Origin: Natronospira sp.
Lineage (GTDB): Bacteria > Pseudomonadota > Gammaproteobacteria > Natronospirales > Natronospiraceae
Length of the DNA: 64,000 nucleotides
Direction: 5' to 3'
NCBI GenBank assembly: GCA_003558125.1
Contig: PWMQ01000016.1
Location: 1-64,000 of the forward strand
Part shown: piece by piece, positions 35,372 to 44,598 of the stretch
Position numbering within the stretch: the stretch's first letter is position 1
How the letters are laid out: every line of letters begins with the position of its first letter
Made by a program: the position numbers and the translations under genes
Notes under the pieces: model-generated
Seen by the model: the letters and a program-made list of their open reading frames with translations, nothing else
What the model was told of the DNA's origin: nothing
Database searches by the model: none

Positions 35372-35514
35372 GAGCGGTCTCCTTGATCCGACCGCGCCAT
35401 TTTACAGTCTGTCTCGAAGGTGGCGAGGGGAAATCGATTGATCCACCGTGGCTTATTGCGAGAAAATATGGCCATGAAGCGTCATTTCACTTTATCGGGT
35501 GCGGGAGCGGCTGC

Positions 35515-36219
35515 TTGAGCCTGGGCCACTCAGAACTCGCGCCCATCGGATTGTTCGGTGGGACCTTCGATCCCATCCATCACGGTCATTTGCGCCCGGC
35601 CCTGGAACTCTACGAGATCCTGGGGCTGGCCGAGGTGCGCCTGCTGCCCTGCGCCGATCCACCCCACCGGGGCCGTCCTCTGGCACCCGCCCCCTTTCGC
35701 CTGGAAATGGCCCAGGCGGCGGTGCACGACCAGCCGGGGCTGGTGGTGGATGACCGGGAAATGCGCCGGCCGGGGCCGTCCTATACCCGGGACACGCTGG
35801 AATCCTTCCGGGCCGAGTTTGGTGAACATCGCTCCCTGCTGCTGATTCTCGGCAGCGATGCCTTCCTGGGGTTGCCCAAGTGGCATCGCTGGGAAGGACT
35901 ACTGGAGCTGGCTCATATCGTGGTGGCCCATCGGCCGGGCTGGGCCCTGAAGCCCGGCGCGGTGCTCGGCGATGTCATGGCGCGCCGGGAAACCGACAAT
36001 GCGGAAGACCTGCATCGCCTGCCGGCCGGGCGGATCTATCGCCAGCAGGTCACCCAACTGGAGATTTCCTCCACCACCATTCGGGAAATCCTGGACCGGG
36101 GGGGATCGGTGCGTTATCTGACGCCGGACCCGGTGGTGAGAATGGTTGAGGGCAGCCCGCATTACTTCAGTACCCCGGCTCGGTCCGTTGCCCGCGTGAC
36201 GCGGGAAGGAGGCATGTAA
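35515..36219 (+). CDS. nadD: Nicotinate-nucleotide adenylyltransferase
   Basis: 234 aa. The nucleotidyltransferase signature GLFGGTFDPIHHGHL is at the N terminus, and QLEISSTTIREIL near the C terminus is the second ATP-binding motif. NadD joins ATP and nicotinate mononucleotide to make deamido-NAD in the cytoplasm. The start is TTG 35515, which has GGGAG seven bases upstream and places the signature 10 residues in; the frame extends far upstream, but only with unrelated sequence. It begins the nadD-rsfS-rlmH-maf unit, four bases ahead of rsfS. Confidence 0.93.
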   Translation: MSLGHSELAPIGLFGGTFDPIHHGHLRPALELYEILGLAEVRLLPCADPPHRGRPLAPAPFRLEMAQAAVHDQPGLVVDDREMRRPGPSYTRDTLESFRAEFGEHRSLLLILGSDAFLGLPKWHRWEGLLELAHIVVAHRPGWALKPGAVLGDVMARRETDNAEDLHRLPAGRIYRQQVTQLEISSTTIREILDRGGSVRYLTPDPVVRMVEGSPHYFSTPARSVARVTREGGM

Positions 36220-36223
36220 GATC

Positions 36224-36646
36224 GTGACTGCAGAAAAGCAGGAAAAGCTCACCGGCGAGGCATTGAATCGCTGGATCGTGGACGCCCTGGAAGACATCAA
36301 GGCCCGTGACATCACGGTGCTGGATGTCCGACAGATCACCCCCATCCTGGATACCATCATCATCGCTTCGGGTACCTCCAGCCGCCATGTGGCCTCGGTG
36401 GCCGAGCACCTGGTGCGGGCGGTGAAAAAAGCCGGCATGAAACCCGCGGGGGTGGAAGGCGAACCCGGCTCGGACTGGGTGCTGGTGGATCTCGGCGAAG
36501 CCGTCGTGCATGTCATGCACCCGGAATCCCGGGCCTTCTACAACCTTGAAAAGCTGTGGAGCCTGGATGACCAGGACGAGGCCGGCCGCGATGCCCGTGC
36601 CCGGGTTGCCGGCGGTGGCCGGCCGCCCTCCATGTCCGGCGGTTGA
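36224..36646 (+). CDS. rsfS: Ribosome silencing factor RsfS
   Basis: 140 aa. The core DIKARDITVLDVRQITPILDTIIIASGTSSRHVASVAEHL (split) and GSDWVLVDLGEAVVHVMHPESRAFYNLEKLW are the complete RsfS fold. RsfS binds ribosomal protein uL14 and prevents subunit joining when nutrients are scarce. The start is GTG 36224 with AGGAGG eleven bases upstream, inside the end of nadD. The C-terminal 25 residues (Asp, Gly, Arg-rich) are a low-complexity tail. Gene order matches most gammaproteobacteria. Confidence 0.95.
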   Translation: MTAEKQEKLTGEALNRWIVDALEDIKARDITVLDVRQITPILDTIIIASGTSSRHVASVAEHLVRAVKKAGMKPAGVEGEPGSDWVLVDLGEAVVHVMHPESRAFYNLEKLWSLDDQDEAGRDARARVAGGGRPPSMSGG

Positions 36647-36655
36647 GGCCCGAAT

Positions 36656-37123
36656 ATGCGCATCCGCTTGCTCGCCGTGGGCCAGCGCCAGCCGGCGTGG
36701 ATCAATGACGGCTTCCGGGAATATGCTCGCCGCCTGCCCCATGAATGCCGCCTGCAGCTCAAGGAAATCACCCCGGGCCGCCGTGGCAGCGGCCGCACCG
36801 CTGACGGCGCCAGGGCCGAGGAGGCCGAGCGCATCCTCAAGACCGTCGGCGACGATCGCCTCGTCGCCCTGGACGAGCGAGGCAAGTCGGTGGACACCCT
36901 GAAACTGTCGGGTTGGCTCGGCGACTGGTTGATGGATGGCCGCGACCTGTCCTTGGTCATCGGCGGCGCCGACGGCCTGGATGCCAGCGTGCTGGAACGG
37001 GCTGATCGCCGCTGGAGTCTGTCACCATTGACCCTGCCCCATGGTCTGGTCCGGGTGATCGTGGCCGAGCAACTCTACCGCGCCTGGTCCGTGCGCAGTG
37101 GTCATCCCTATCATCGCGCCTGA
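36656..37123 (+). CDS. rlmH: 23S rRNA (pseudouridine-1915 N3)-methyltransferase RlmH
   Basis: 155 aa, the standard RlmH length. It opens MRIRLLAVGQRQPAWINDGFREY (split), has the SPOUT SAM-binding knot LSLVIGGADGLD (about 98-109), and ends with the invariant RVIVAEQLYRAWSVRSGHPYHRA (split). RlmH methylates pseudouridine 1915 of 23S rRNA on assembled ribosomes. Nine bases separate it from rsfS, and maf follows four bases later. Confidence 0.96.
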   Translation: MRIRLLAVGQRQPAWINDGFREYARRLPHECRLQLKEITPGRRGSGRTADGARAEEAERILKTVGDDRLVALDERGKSVDTLKLSGWLGDWLMDGRDLSLVIGGADGLDASVLERADRRWSLSPLTLPHGLVRVIVAEQLYRAWSVRSGHPYHRA

Positions 37124-37127
37124 TCCC

Positions 37128-37709
37128 ATGCCCAGACTCATCCTCGCGTCCCAGTCACCCCGCCGCAAGGCACTGCTTGAGCAGCTCGGCCTCGACTTTC
37201 AGGTCATGCCGGCGGATATCGATGAAACCGTGACCCCGGGCGAGGGGCCTGGCGAGTTCGTGCGCCGCATGGCGAGGCAAAAGGCCGCCGCCATCCTCGC
37301 CCGCGAGCCCGGGGCCCTGGTGCTGGGTTCCGACACGGCCGTGGTGCTCGACGACCACATCATGGGCAAGCCCCGCGACCAGGCGGATGGCGCCGCCATG
37401 CTGGCGCGGCTGTCGGGGCGCAGCCATCAGGTCTTCTCCGCCGTCGCCCTGGCCGGGCCGAATGGCGTCGAAGACCGGCTCAATATCAATGAAGTCCGCT
37501 TTCGCCCCATCACTCCGGCCGAGGCCGAGGCCTACTGGAACACCGGCGAGCCATCCGACAAGGCCGGCGGCTATGCCATCCAGGGTCTGGGCGCGATCTT
37601 CGTCGAGCACCTGGCCGGCAGCTATTCCGGCGTCATGGGCTTGCCCCTGTTTGAAACGGCAGCGCTGCTGCAGGCTTCCAACCTGCCGATTCTCACGCCG
37701 CAGATTTAG
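37128..37709 (+). CDS. Maf-type nucleotide pyrophosphatase
   Basis: 193 aa. The Maf signature LILASQSPRRKALLEQLGL is at the N terminus; GSDTAVVLDDHIMGKP and SDKAGGYAIQGLGAIFVEHLAGSYSGVMGLP (split) complete the active site. The Asp-Lys-Ala-Gly-Gly-Tyr-Ala loop fits the dTTP/UTP pyrophosphatase branch (YhdE-like). These enzymes hydrolyse non-canonical nucleoside triphosphates. ATG 37128 is used; the frame from 37,098 overlaps rlmH and adds non-homologous residues. rng follows after 261 bases. Confidence 0.93.
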   Translation: MPRLILASQSPRRKALLEQLGLDFQVMPADIDETVTPGEGPGEFVRRMARQKAAAILAREPGALVLGSDTAVVLDDHIMGKPRDQADGAAMLARLSGRSHQVFSAVALAGPNGVEDRLNINEVRFRPITPAEAEAYWNTGEPSDKAGGYAIQGLGAIFVEHLAGSYSGVMGLPLFETAALLQASNLPILTPQI

Positions 37710-37970
37710 CGCTGAACTTGCCGTGCCCCCCCTCCTCTTGCTGTGAGATGCCCACTAGCTCTCAGTCGAGTAGTGCGCCAGGCCCCTGCGGGAGCCACCG
37801 GAACGAAGCCCCCCAACCCGAGGACTGGACCAGTGGTTCCAGAGTGGTGACCCGAACTTGCCGCGTTCTAGCTCTCCGACTTTCAGTTCTGACGTCCCTC
37901 GCTGTGGCAAAATGCAGGGCTTGGCCCAAACACTGGCAATTCGGCACAGCCCCAGGAAAAAACCAGGCCC

Positions 37971-39440
37971 ATGAGCGAGGAAATACTGGTCAACGTCACG
38001 CCCCGTGAAACCCGGGTGGCCCTGCTGGAAAACGGCGCGCTCCAGGAAGTAATGATCGAGCGCTCCAACAGCCGGGGCCTGGTGGGCAATCTCTACAAGG
38101 GCCGGGTCTCGCGGGTACTGCCCGGCATGCAGGCCGCCTTTATCGACATCGGCCTGGCCCGCACCGCCTTTCTGCACGCCTCGGACATCGTCCGCTCCGC
38201 CCACACCGAGAGCGAAACCCCCTCGGCCGGGCCCGCCAACATCCGCGACCTGGTTCACGAGGGTAAGGAAATCCTGGTCCAGGTGCTCAAGGACCCCCTG
38301 GGCACGAAAGGGGCGCGGCTTACCACCCATATCAGCATCCCCTCCCGCTATCTGGTCTATCTACCCGGCGGCAAGGGCGTGGGCCTGTCCACTCGCATCG
38401 AGAACGAGCACGAGCGGTCCCGGCTGCAGGGGGCGGTGGGGCAATTCATGGATGAGGTCGGCCAGGGTGGTTACATCGTCCGGACCGCCGGCGAGGACGC
38501 ACCGGTGGATGCCTTGCGCGCCGACATGCTCTTCCTGAGTCGTCTCTGGGAGTCCGTCCGCGAGGGTTCCGCGAATGCCCAGCCCGGTGATCTGGTCCAC
38601 GAGGATCTGCCGCTGCCGGTGCGAATCCTGCGGGACATGATGGGCGAGGGGGTGGAGCAGGTGCGAGTGGATTCGGAATCCACCTACAAGCGCATGAAAC
38701 ATTTCGCCGACCGTTTCACCCCCGAACTGAGCCCCCGTGTCCAGCATTACACCGGCCGCCGACCCATCTTTGATCTCTACGGGGTGGATGATGAAATCGA
38801 TCGCGCCCTGGATCGCCGGGTCAACCTGAAGTCGGGTGGCTATCTGATTATCGATCAGACCGAGGCCATGACCACCATCGACGTCAATACCGGTGGCTTC
38901 GTGGGCAGCCGCAATCTGGAGGAAACCGCCCTCAAGACCAATCTCGAGGCGGCCCGGGCCATTGCCCGCCAATTGCGATTGCGCAATCTCGGCGGGATCA
39001 TCATCATCGACTTCATCGACATGGAGGATGAGGAGCACCGTGGCCTGGTGCTCAAGGCACTGGAGCGGGCCCTGGCCCAGGACCCGGCCAAGAATCAGGT
39101 TTGCGAGGTCTCGGCGCTGGGCCTGGTGGAGATGACCCGGAAACGCACGCGGGAAAGCCTTGAGCATGTGCTCTGCGAGCCTTGTCCAACCTGTGAAGGT
39201 CGGGCTTCGGTCAAGACCGCCGAAACTGTCTGCTTCGACGTTTTTCGCGAGATTCTCAGGGAAGCCGGCCAGTATGAAGTCCAGGAGTTGCTGGTGATCG
39301 CCTCCCAGGCGGTGGTGGATATATTGCTGGACGAGGAATCCGCCAGCCTTGCCGAGGTGGAGGAGATGGTGGGCAAGCCCATTCGCCTGCAGGTGGAAAG
39401 CCAGTACTCCCAGGAACAGTTTGACGTGGTCCCGACCTGA
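37971..39440 (+). CDS. rng: Ribonuclease G
   Basis: 489 aa, the usual RNase G length. An S1 domain (about 38-125, NLYKGRVSRVLPGMQAAFIDIG) precedes the RNase H-like and DNase I-like parts; catalytic aspartates are in TTIDVNTGGFVG and IIIIDFIDMEDEEH. The Zn-link is CEPCPTCEGR. It processes the 5' end of 16S rRNA and degrades mRNA. It lacks the long C-terminal scaffold of RNase E. ATG 37971. The 261 bp leader before it may hold its promoter, but none is obvious. Confidence 0.96.
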   Translation: MSEEILVNVTPRETRVALLENGALQEVMIERSNSRGLVGNLYKGRVSRVLPGMQAAFIDIGLARTAFLHASDIVRSAHTESETPSAGPANIRDLVHEGKEILVQVLKDPLGTKGARLTTHISIPSRYLVYLPGGKGVGLSTRIENEHERSRLQGAVGQFMDEVGQGGYIVRTAGEDAPVDALRADMLFLSRLWESVREGSANAQPGDLVHEDLPLPVRILRDMMGEGVEQVRVDSESTYKRMKHFADRFTPELSPRVQHYTGRRPIFDLYGVDDEIDRALDRRVNLKSGGYLIIDQTEAMTTIDVNTGGFVGSRNLEETALKTNLEAARAIARQLRLRNLGGIIIIDFIDMEDEEHRGLVLKALERALAQDPAKNQVCEVSALGLVEMTRKRTRESLEHVLCEPCPTCEGRASVKTAETVCFDVFREILREAGQYEVQELLVIASQAVVDILLDEESASLAEVEEMVGKPIRLQVESQYSQEQFDVVPT

Positions 39441-39454
39441 ATCATGTGGATGCG

Positions 39455-42400
39455 ATGAGCGATATTGGATGGCGAACACGGCTGTTGCGCTGGCTGGCCG
39501 GCAGCCTTGCCGCCGTGCTCATCCTCATGGCGGTGCTGGTGGGCGCGTTCCGCCTCCTGGTGCCGCAGGTGGCCGAATATCGCGAGGCCATCGCCGCCTG
39601 GGCCGGCGAGGCCATCGGCGCGGAAATGGAGATTGCCGAGATCGATGTCCGCTGGCGCGGATTGGTGCCGGAAATCCTGTTCCGCGACGTGAGGCTGCGC
39701 GCCGCCGATGAGGCGGTCGAGCCGATTGCCGCCGAGGAAATTGCCGTTCAGGCCTCCCTGCTTGATCTCCTGCGTCCCGGTCCCGTGCGCCCCGGGCGGG
39801 TGGTGCTGCGCGGCGGGGACTTCAGTCTCGTGCGGGAAGCCGATGGCACGGTCCTTGTGCCCGGGATTGCCCGGTTCGAGCCCAATGGCGGTGGTATTGA
39901 GGCGGTGGAGCCGGTGGTGGAGCGGATTCTGGCCCGGGCGGATTACCGGATCGAGGCGAGCCGTTTTACCTACACGGATCGACAGCAGGACATCGGGCCC
40001 TGGGACATCGGTGTGGACAGGCTGTCGCTGTATTCCGAGGGTCGTCGCCATCGCCTGCAGGGGCAATTGCAGTTGCCCGAGGCCCTGGGCGGTGATCTGC
40101 AATTGAGTCTCGAGGCCGAGGGGCCGGTCGGGGCGCTGCGGGATTGGCAGTGGCAGGGCGAGCTGGACGTGGTGGCACTGGCATTGAATTGGCCCGTGGA
40201 ACGCCTCCCCGGACCCTGGTTGCGCCCGCTGGAGGGTGAGATGGACCTGAGCGGTCGTCTGGCCGGGCAGGGTTTGACGCTGGAATCGGTTCAGGCTGAC
40301 GTGGATGTGTCCGCGCTGCGCCCCCTTGATGAAGGTCCCGTACTGCGGGGGCCGGAACAACCGCCTCGGGGTGAGCTCCGCCTGCACGGTATTGACTGGC
40401 AGGCCCAGCGTCGCGGTTGGCGGTTCAGCGTGGCTGATCTGGCCCTGGGCGGCTTGGGCTGGCCGGACTCCCGTATTGATCTGCAATGGCAGGGCGACCG
40501 GGATAACGCTCGGGTGACCGCCAATCTGCGTTACCTGGATCTGGGCGATGCGGTTGCCGTGGCCCGACAGATTCTTTCCCCCGGGGAGGCACCCCGGCTG
40601 TGGCTGGATCGCCTGCAGCCGGAAGGCGAACTGCGTGATGTGATTGGCGAAGTGCAGCTACGGGAGGGTGAGCCGGCCGAGTACGGGGCCCGAGCCCGGG
40701 TCACGGGGCTGGGCATGGAAAGCTGGGAGGATATCCCGGGCTTTGCCGGTGTCACCGGCTGGTTGCGGGCCGATGAAGCCGGCGGGCACTTTGAGCTGGA
40801 TGCCGGTCCGGTTGTCTTCGACTATCCCACCCTGTTCCGTGATCCCCTGCATGCCGAGCGGGTCACGTCCCGCGTGGACTGGCAGCGGGTGGATGCGGGC
40901 TGGGATATTCAGGCCAGCGATATTCAGGTGCGCAACGAGGATGCCCGGGTAGCCGCGGAGCTGGGCGTGGACTTCCGTCCGGGCGGCCCCCATTGGGTCA
41001 CCCTTGAGGCCGAAGTGCCCACTGCCCGAAGTGACAATCTGTCCCGCTATCTGCCGGTGGGGCGCATGCCGGAAACGGCCGTCGACTGGCTCGATCACGC
41101 CATCCTGTCCGGCCAGGCACGCAATGGGCGGGTCCTGGTAGACGGCCCGACCCGGCCCTTTCCCTATCACAACGGCGAAGGCCGTTTCGAGATCGATTTC
41201 GACGTGGTCGATGGTGGCCTGCGCTTCGATGAGGATTGGCCGGTGATGCGGGATGTGGATGCCCGGGTCAGTTTCCGCGGCCCGGGGATGACGGTCGAGG
41301 CTCGGCAGGGGCGGATTGCCGGCTATCAGGTGGATTCGGCCCAGGCCCATATCGACGATCTGCAGAATCCGGAGGTGGAGATTGAGGGCCAGGCACACGG
41401 TGAGTTGGCCGATGGTCTTCGCTTTCTCCGCGATGGCCCCCTGGCAGAGTGGTTTGGGCGCCCATTGGCCGATGTCAGTCTGCAAGGCGGTAGTGAACTG
41501 GACTTGAGCCTGAGTGTTCCGGTTCGCCAGGTGGCGGATCTGCGTCTTGATGGAGAGGTCAGCCTGAGTGCCGTGTCCGGTGGCGCCGAGTGGCTGCCGG
41601 GTGAAATCTCGGCGCTGGAGGGCAAGCTGTATTTCAGCGAACAGGCGGCCTGGGCCGAGTCCATTACCGGTCAGCATCTGGGTGGCGCCTTCCGGCTGGC
41701 GCTGGACCCCGGCAGTCGGGGCCGACATGCCGATGAGGATGACCCACCGTACTCGGTCGCCCACATCCAGGGTCACTCCCGTATCGAGGCCCTGGCGGCG
41801 GAACGGCCGGAACTGGCCTTCCTTGATCGCCTGGATGGTGGCGTGGATTGGGAAAGTCGTGTGCGCGTCGACAATCGACCCAACGGTGAGCCCATCCAGG
41901 TCACGATTGACAGCCAGCTGAAGGGCCTGGCAGTCGACCTGCCCGAGCCCTTGTCCAAGGCTGCCGAGGAAAGCATGCCTTTGTCGGTGCGTTTCCCGGT
42001 CGGGCAAGGCGCCAGCCGAGTGGAACTGGATTACGGCGGTTTTCTGGCCCTGACCCTGCAAGTGGGGGAGGATGCCGACGGCCAGACCGGCGTCCACGGT
42101 CTGCGGGCCGATCTCAACCAGGTTCGCGAGCCGGATGCGGTGGCGGACGGCATTCGGGTTGCCGGTCGCGCTGATTATCTCTCCCTCCTGCCCTGGCTTA
42201 CTGTGGATTGGACACGCGGTGAGGCCGACGGGGGCATGGCGCTGGAAGGCCTGACCCTGGATGTGGATCGGTTGCGATTGGGCATGCTGTCGCTGGAATC
42301 CCAGGGGGTCAGTCTGGATCGGGAAGCCCTGGGCTGGCGGGTCGAGCTGCGTGGTGATGATGCCAGCGGTGAGTTGCTGATTCCCGCCGATGTGACCCGA

Positions 42401-43324
42401 ACGCGTTCCACCGTCGAGGGACGGCTGGAGCATTTGAGATTGCGTCTGGCCGAGGCGGAGGTTGCCGAGCTGGCGGCCATGGACCCGCGCAGCCTGCCCT
42501 CACTGGACTTTCAGGTGGAGCGTGTCAGCCGCAACGGTATGGAAGTGAACGATCTGGCGCTGAAACTCCAGGCGGCACCCGATGGGGTGATTCTTCAGCA
42601 ATTCAGTACGGCAGGCGATTTGTTGCGGGTGGAGCTTGGTGGCGAATGGCGTGATGACGCCCTGCTGGGTGAGCGGGGGCGTTTGACCGGGCGCATGGAG
42701 AGCGGTGATCTGGCTGCGGCACTGCGCTTGTTTGATTTTGTGCCGGGGCTGGAGTCCCGGCAGGCGGAAGTCGATCTCAATCTGTCCTGGCACGGCCCGC
42801 TGGATGCCACTGTATTGGGCAGACTGGGTGGCGAGACTCGCCTGCGCCTGGGGTCTGGTCAGCTTCGCGAGGTCAGCCCGGGGGCCGGTCGGGTCGTGGG
42901 ACTGTTCAGCCTGCAGGCGCTTCCCCGACGGCTGTTCGGGGATTTTCGTGATGTCTTCGGGCGCGGCCTGCGTTTCGACAGCATCAGCGGGGATTTTCAT
43001 ATCGCCGACGGTGATGTGTTTACCGGCGACCTGGCCCTGGAAGGTCCGGCGGTGAATCTGCGCCTTGCCGGGCGTACCGGCCTGTACAGTCGCGATTATG
43101 ATCACCATGTCAGCGTTTCCTCGCCCGTGGGGGCGACCCTGCCGGTGGCGGGTGCCATTGCCGGGGGTGTCACCCTCGGTGCCGCCATGCTGGTACTCTC
43201 GGAACTGTTTCGCGGGCCGTTGGCCAGAGTGGGTAATCTCGAATATCGTCTGCAGGGCGCCTGGGAGGACCCGCGGGTGATTCCCCTGGATGAAGAAGCG
43301 CGGAGGGCGTTGGATGAAGAGTGA
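39455..43324 (+). CDS. yhdP: YhdP family AsmA-like lipid transport protein
   Basis: 1,289 aa. One N-terminal membrane helix (about 12-36) anchors a very long beta-rich periplasmic region: a DUF3971 region in the first two thirds and an AsmA-type C-terminal region ending LRLAGRTGLYSRDYDHHVSVSSPV (split), the typical YhdP finish. YhdP with TamB and YdbH forms periplasm-spanning bridges that carry phospholipids to the outer membrane. ATG 39455 is chosen; an in-frame GTG at 39,446 is equally near and neither has a clear ribosome site, fitting coupling to rng 14 bases upstream. Gene order rng-yhdP-nit-tldD is conserved. Confidence 0.93.
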   Translation: MSDIGWRTRLLRWLAGSLAAVLILMAVLVGAFRLLVPQVAEYREAIAAWAGEAIGAEMEIAEIDVRWRGLVPEILFRDVRLRAADEAVEPIAAEEIAVQASLLDLLRPGPVRPGRVVLRGGDFSLVREADGTVLVPGIARFEPNGGGIEAVEPVVERILARADYRIEASRFTYTDRQQDIGPWDIGVDRLSLYSEGRRHRLQGQLQLPEALGGDLQLSLEAEGPVGALRDWQWQGELDVVALALNWPVERLPGPWLRPLEGEMDLSGRLAGQGLTLESVQADVDVSALRPLDEGPVLRGPEQPPRGELRLHGIDWQAQRRGWRFSVADLALGGLGWPDSRIDLQWQGDRDNARVTANLRYLDLGDAVAVARQILSPGEAPRLWLDRLQPEGELRDVIGEVQLREGEPAEYGARARVTGLGMESWEDIPGFAGVTGWLRADEAGGHFELDAGPVVFDYPTLFRDPLHAERVTSRVDWQRVDAGWDIQASDIQVRNEDARVAAELGVDFRPGGPHWVTLEAEVPTARSDNLSRYLPVGRMPETAVDWLDHAILSGQARNGRVLVDGPTRPFPYHNGEGRFEIDFDVVDGGLRFDEDWPVMRDVDARVSFRGPGMTVEARQGRIAGYQVDSAQAHIDDLQNPEVEIEGQAHGELADGLRFLRDGPLAEWFGRPLADVSLQGGSELDLSLSVPVRQVADLRLDGEVSLSAVSGGAEWLPGEISALEGKLYFSEQAAWAESITGQHLGGAFRLALDPGSRGRHADEDDPPYSVAHIQGHSRIEALAAERPELAFLDRLDGGVDWESRVRVDNRPNGEPIQVTIDSQLKGLAVDLPEPLSKAAEESMPLSVRFPVGQGASRVELDYGGFLALTLQVGEDADGQTGVHGLRADLNQVREPDAVADGIRVAGRADYLSLLPWLTVDWTRGEADGGMALEGLTLDVDRLRLGMLSLESQGVSLDREALGWRVELRGDDASGELLIPADVTRTRSTVEGRLEHLRLRLAEAEVAELAAMDPRSLPSLDFQVERVSRNGMEVNDLALKLQAAPDGVILQQFSTAGDLLRVELGGEWRDDALLGERGRLTGRMESGDLAAALRLFDFVPGLESRQAEVDLNLSWHGPLDATVLGRLGGETRLRLGSGQLREVSPGAGRVVGLFSLQALPRRLFGDFRDVFGRGLRFDSISGDFHIADGDVFTGDLALEGPAVNLRLAGRTGLYSRDYDHHVSVSSPVGATLPVAGAIAGGVTLGAAMLVLSELFRGPLARVGNLEYRLQGAWEDPRVIPLDEEARRALDEE

Positions 43325-43676
43325 TTGCCGACATCGGTGGCGATCTTGGGCGGGTCGACTGAGTGGCTTGCTGCTGTTTCTGGCGGTCGGCAGTCTGTCC
43401 GCCGAGACCTGGGTCCTGGACCAGGCTGAATGGAGTCGACCGCGCAGCGGCGAGACGGTGATCGCCATGCCGCCAGTGGCTCAGGCGGTCCGCCACTGGC
43501 ATGAGCAGGACGAGGCTCGCCTTGAGCTGGTCTATCCCGGCGGTGAGCGGGGTGAGCTGTGGGCCTCCGAGTTGCGCGACTGGCTGATTGCCCTGGGCAT
43601 GGAACCTGCCGCCGTTGTGCTTCAGCCTGGTGCGCCCAGCGAGGAAGAGCTGTTGCTGCGGGTACGGGCGAACTGA
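43314..43676 (+). CDS. Conserved hypothetical exported protein
   Basis: 120 aa. A signal peptide or anchor (about 12-30, GLLLFLAVGSLSA) is followed by about 85 residues of soluble protein: SGETVIAMPPVAQAVRHW, then LELVYPGGERGELWASELRDWLIALGMEPAAVVL (split). The pattern, with a Gly-Glu-rich turn and a short amphipathic helix, is shared by unnamed proteins found at this position (between yhdP and the nitrilase gene) in other gammaproteobacteria. ATG 43314 overlaps yhdP by 11 bases with GGAGGG upstream, implying coupling. Function unknown. Confidence 0.75.
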   Translation: MKSDCRHRWRSWAGRLSGLLLFLAVGSLSAETWVLDQAEWSRPRSGETVIAMPPVAQAVRHWHEQDEARLELVYPGGERGELWASELRDWLIALGMEPAAVVLQPGAPSEEELLLRVRAN

Positions 43677-43723
43677 GCCGTGAAGGCCGGTAATTCCACT
43701 TTTGAGCAGAAGGGGTTGAGCAA

Positions 43724-44575
43724 ATGAGCGACAGTCACGACAGGCCGGGCGAGGAACAGGCGCCACGAGCTGCCGCGATCCAGATGGCCTCGGGGCCCCA
43801 TGTCAGCGCCAATCTGCTGGAGGCCGAGCGCCTGCTGGCCGCGGCAGCGGCTTCGGGTGCGGCGCTGGCGGTCCTGCCCGAGAATTTCGCCATGCTGGGC
43901 CAGGATGATGCCGAGCGCGTGGAGCATGCCGAGGGCGATGGTGATGGTCCCCTGCAACAGTGGCTCAAGGAACAAGCCAGGCGTCATGAAATATGGATTG
44001 TGGGTGGCACCATCCCCCTCGAAGCCGAGGCTGGACGCATCAGCGCCGCCTGCCTGGTTTATGACCATGCGGGAGAGAGGCGTGCCCGCTTCGACAAGAT
44101 GCACCTGTTCGATGTGACCCTGCCGGACGGTCGCGAGCAGTATCGAGAGTCCGCTTCCACTCGGCCGGGGCGCGAAGTGGTGGTGCTCGACTCCCCCATC
44201 GGCCGCCTGGGGCTCGCAGTCTGTTACGATTTGCGTTTTCCCGAGTTGTTCCGGGAAATGTCCGATCAGGGGGCCGAGGTCTTTGCCGTGCCCTCCGCCT
44301 TTACCGCCCAGACCGGGCGCGCTCACTGGGAGTTGCTGCTGCGGGCGCGGGCGGTGGAAAACCTTTGCTACGTGGTGGCCGGCGCCCAGGGTGGCTTTCA
44401 CGTCAGTGGCCGCGAGACCTGGGGCCACAGCATGATTGTCGATCCCTGGGGCGGCATTCTCGCCGAGCAGGAACAGGGCTCCGGCGTGGTCAGTGCCCCC
44501 ATCTCGCTGGAACGGCTGCGCAGTCTGCGCAAGCGTTTCCCCGTCTTGAGCCATCGTCAGATGGCGACTGTCTGA
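43724..44575 (+). CDS. Carbon-nitrogen hydrolase (Nit1-like, deaminated glutathione amidase type)
   Basis: 283 aa, nitrilase superfamily. The catalytic triad is visible: Glu53 in LPENF, Lys125 in FDKMHLFD, and Cys167 in AVCYDLRFPE. The KMHLFDV and AVPSAFT segments match the branch that repairs deaminated glutathione (NitA/Nit1). ATG 43724 is preceded by a weak GGGG site. The position between yhdP and tldD is the conserved one for this gene in gammaproteobacteria. Cytoplasmic; no signal peptide. Confidence 0.92.
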   Translation: MSDSHDRPGEEQAPRAAAIQMASGPHVSANLLEAERLLAAAAASGAALAVLPENFAMLGQDDAERVEHAEGDGDGPLQQWLKEQARRHEIWIVGGTIPLEAEAGRISAACLVYDHAGERRARFDKMHLFDVTLPDGREQYRESASTRPGREVVVLDSPIGRLGLAVCYDLRFPELFREMSDQGAEVFAVPSAFTAQTGRAHWELLLRARAVENLCYVVAGAQGGFHVSGRETWGHSMIVDPWGGILAEQEQGSGVVSAPISLERLRSLRKRFPVLSHRQMATV

Positions 44576-44598
44576 TCAATTTGGAGTAGGTACAAGGC

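Noticed and set aside
37710-37970. Possible element in the 261 bp gap before rng
   Set aside because: Two short direct repeats (GAACTTGCCG at 37,714 and 37,854; CTAGCTCTC at 37,755 and 37,869) are present but spaced differently, and no hairpin, promoter or reading frame stands out.
40658-42433. Minus-strand open frame of 591 codons inside yhdP
   Set aside because: Shadow of the yhdP coding frame; composition biased to Gln, His and Gly without a recognisable fold.
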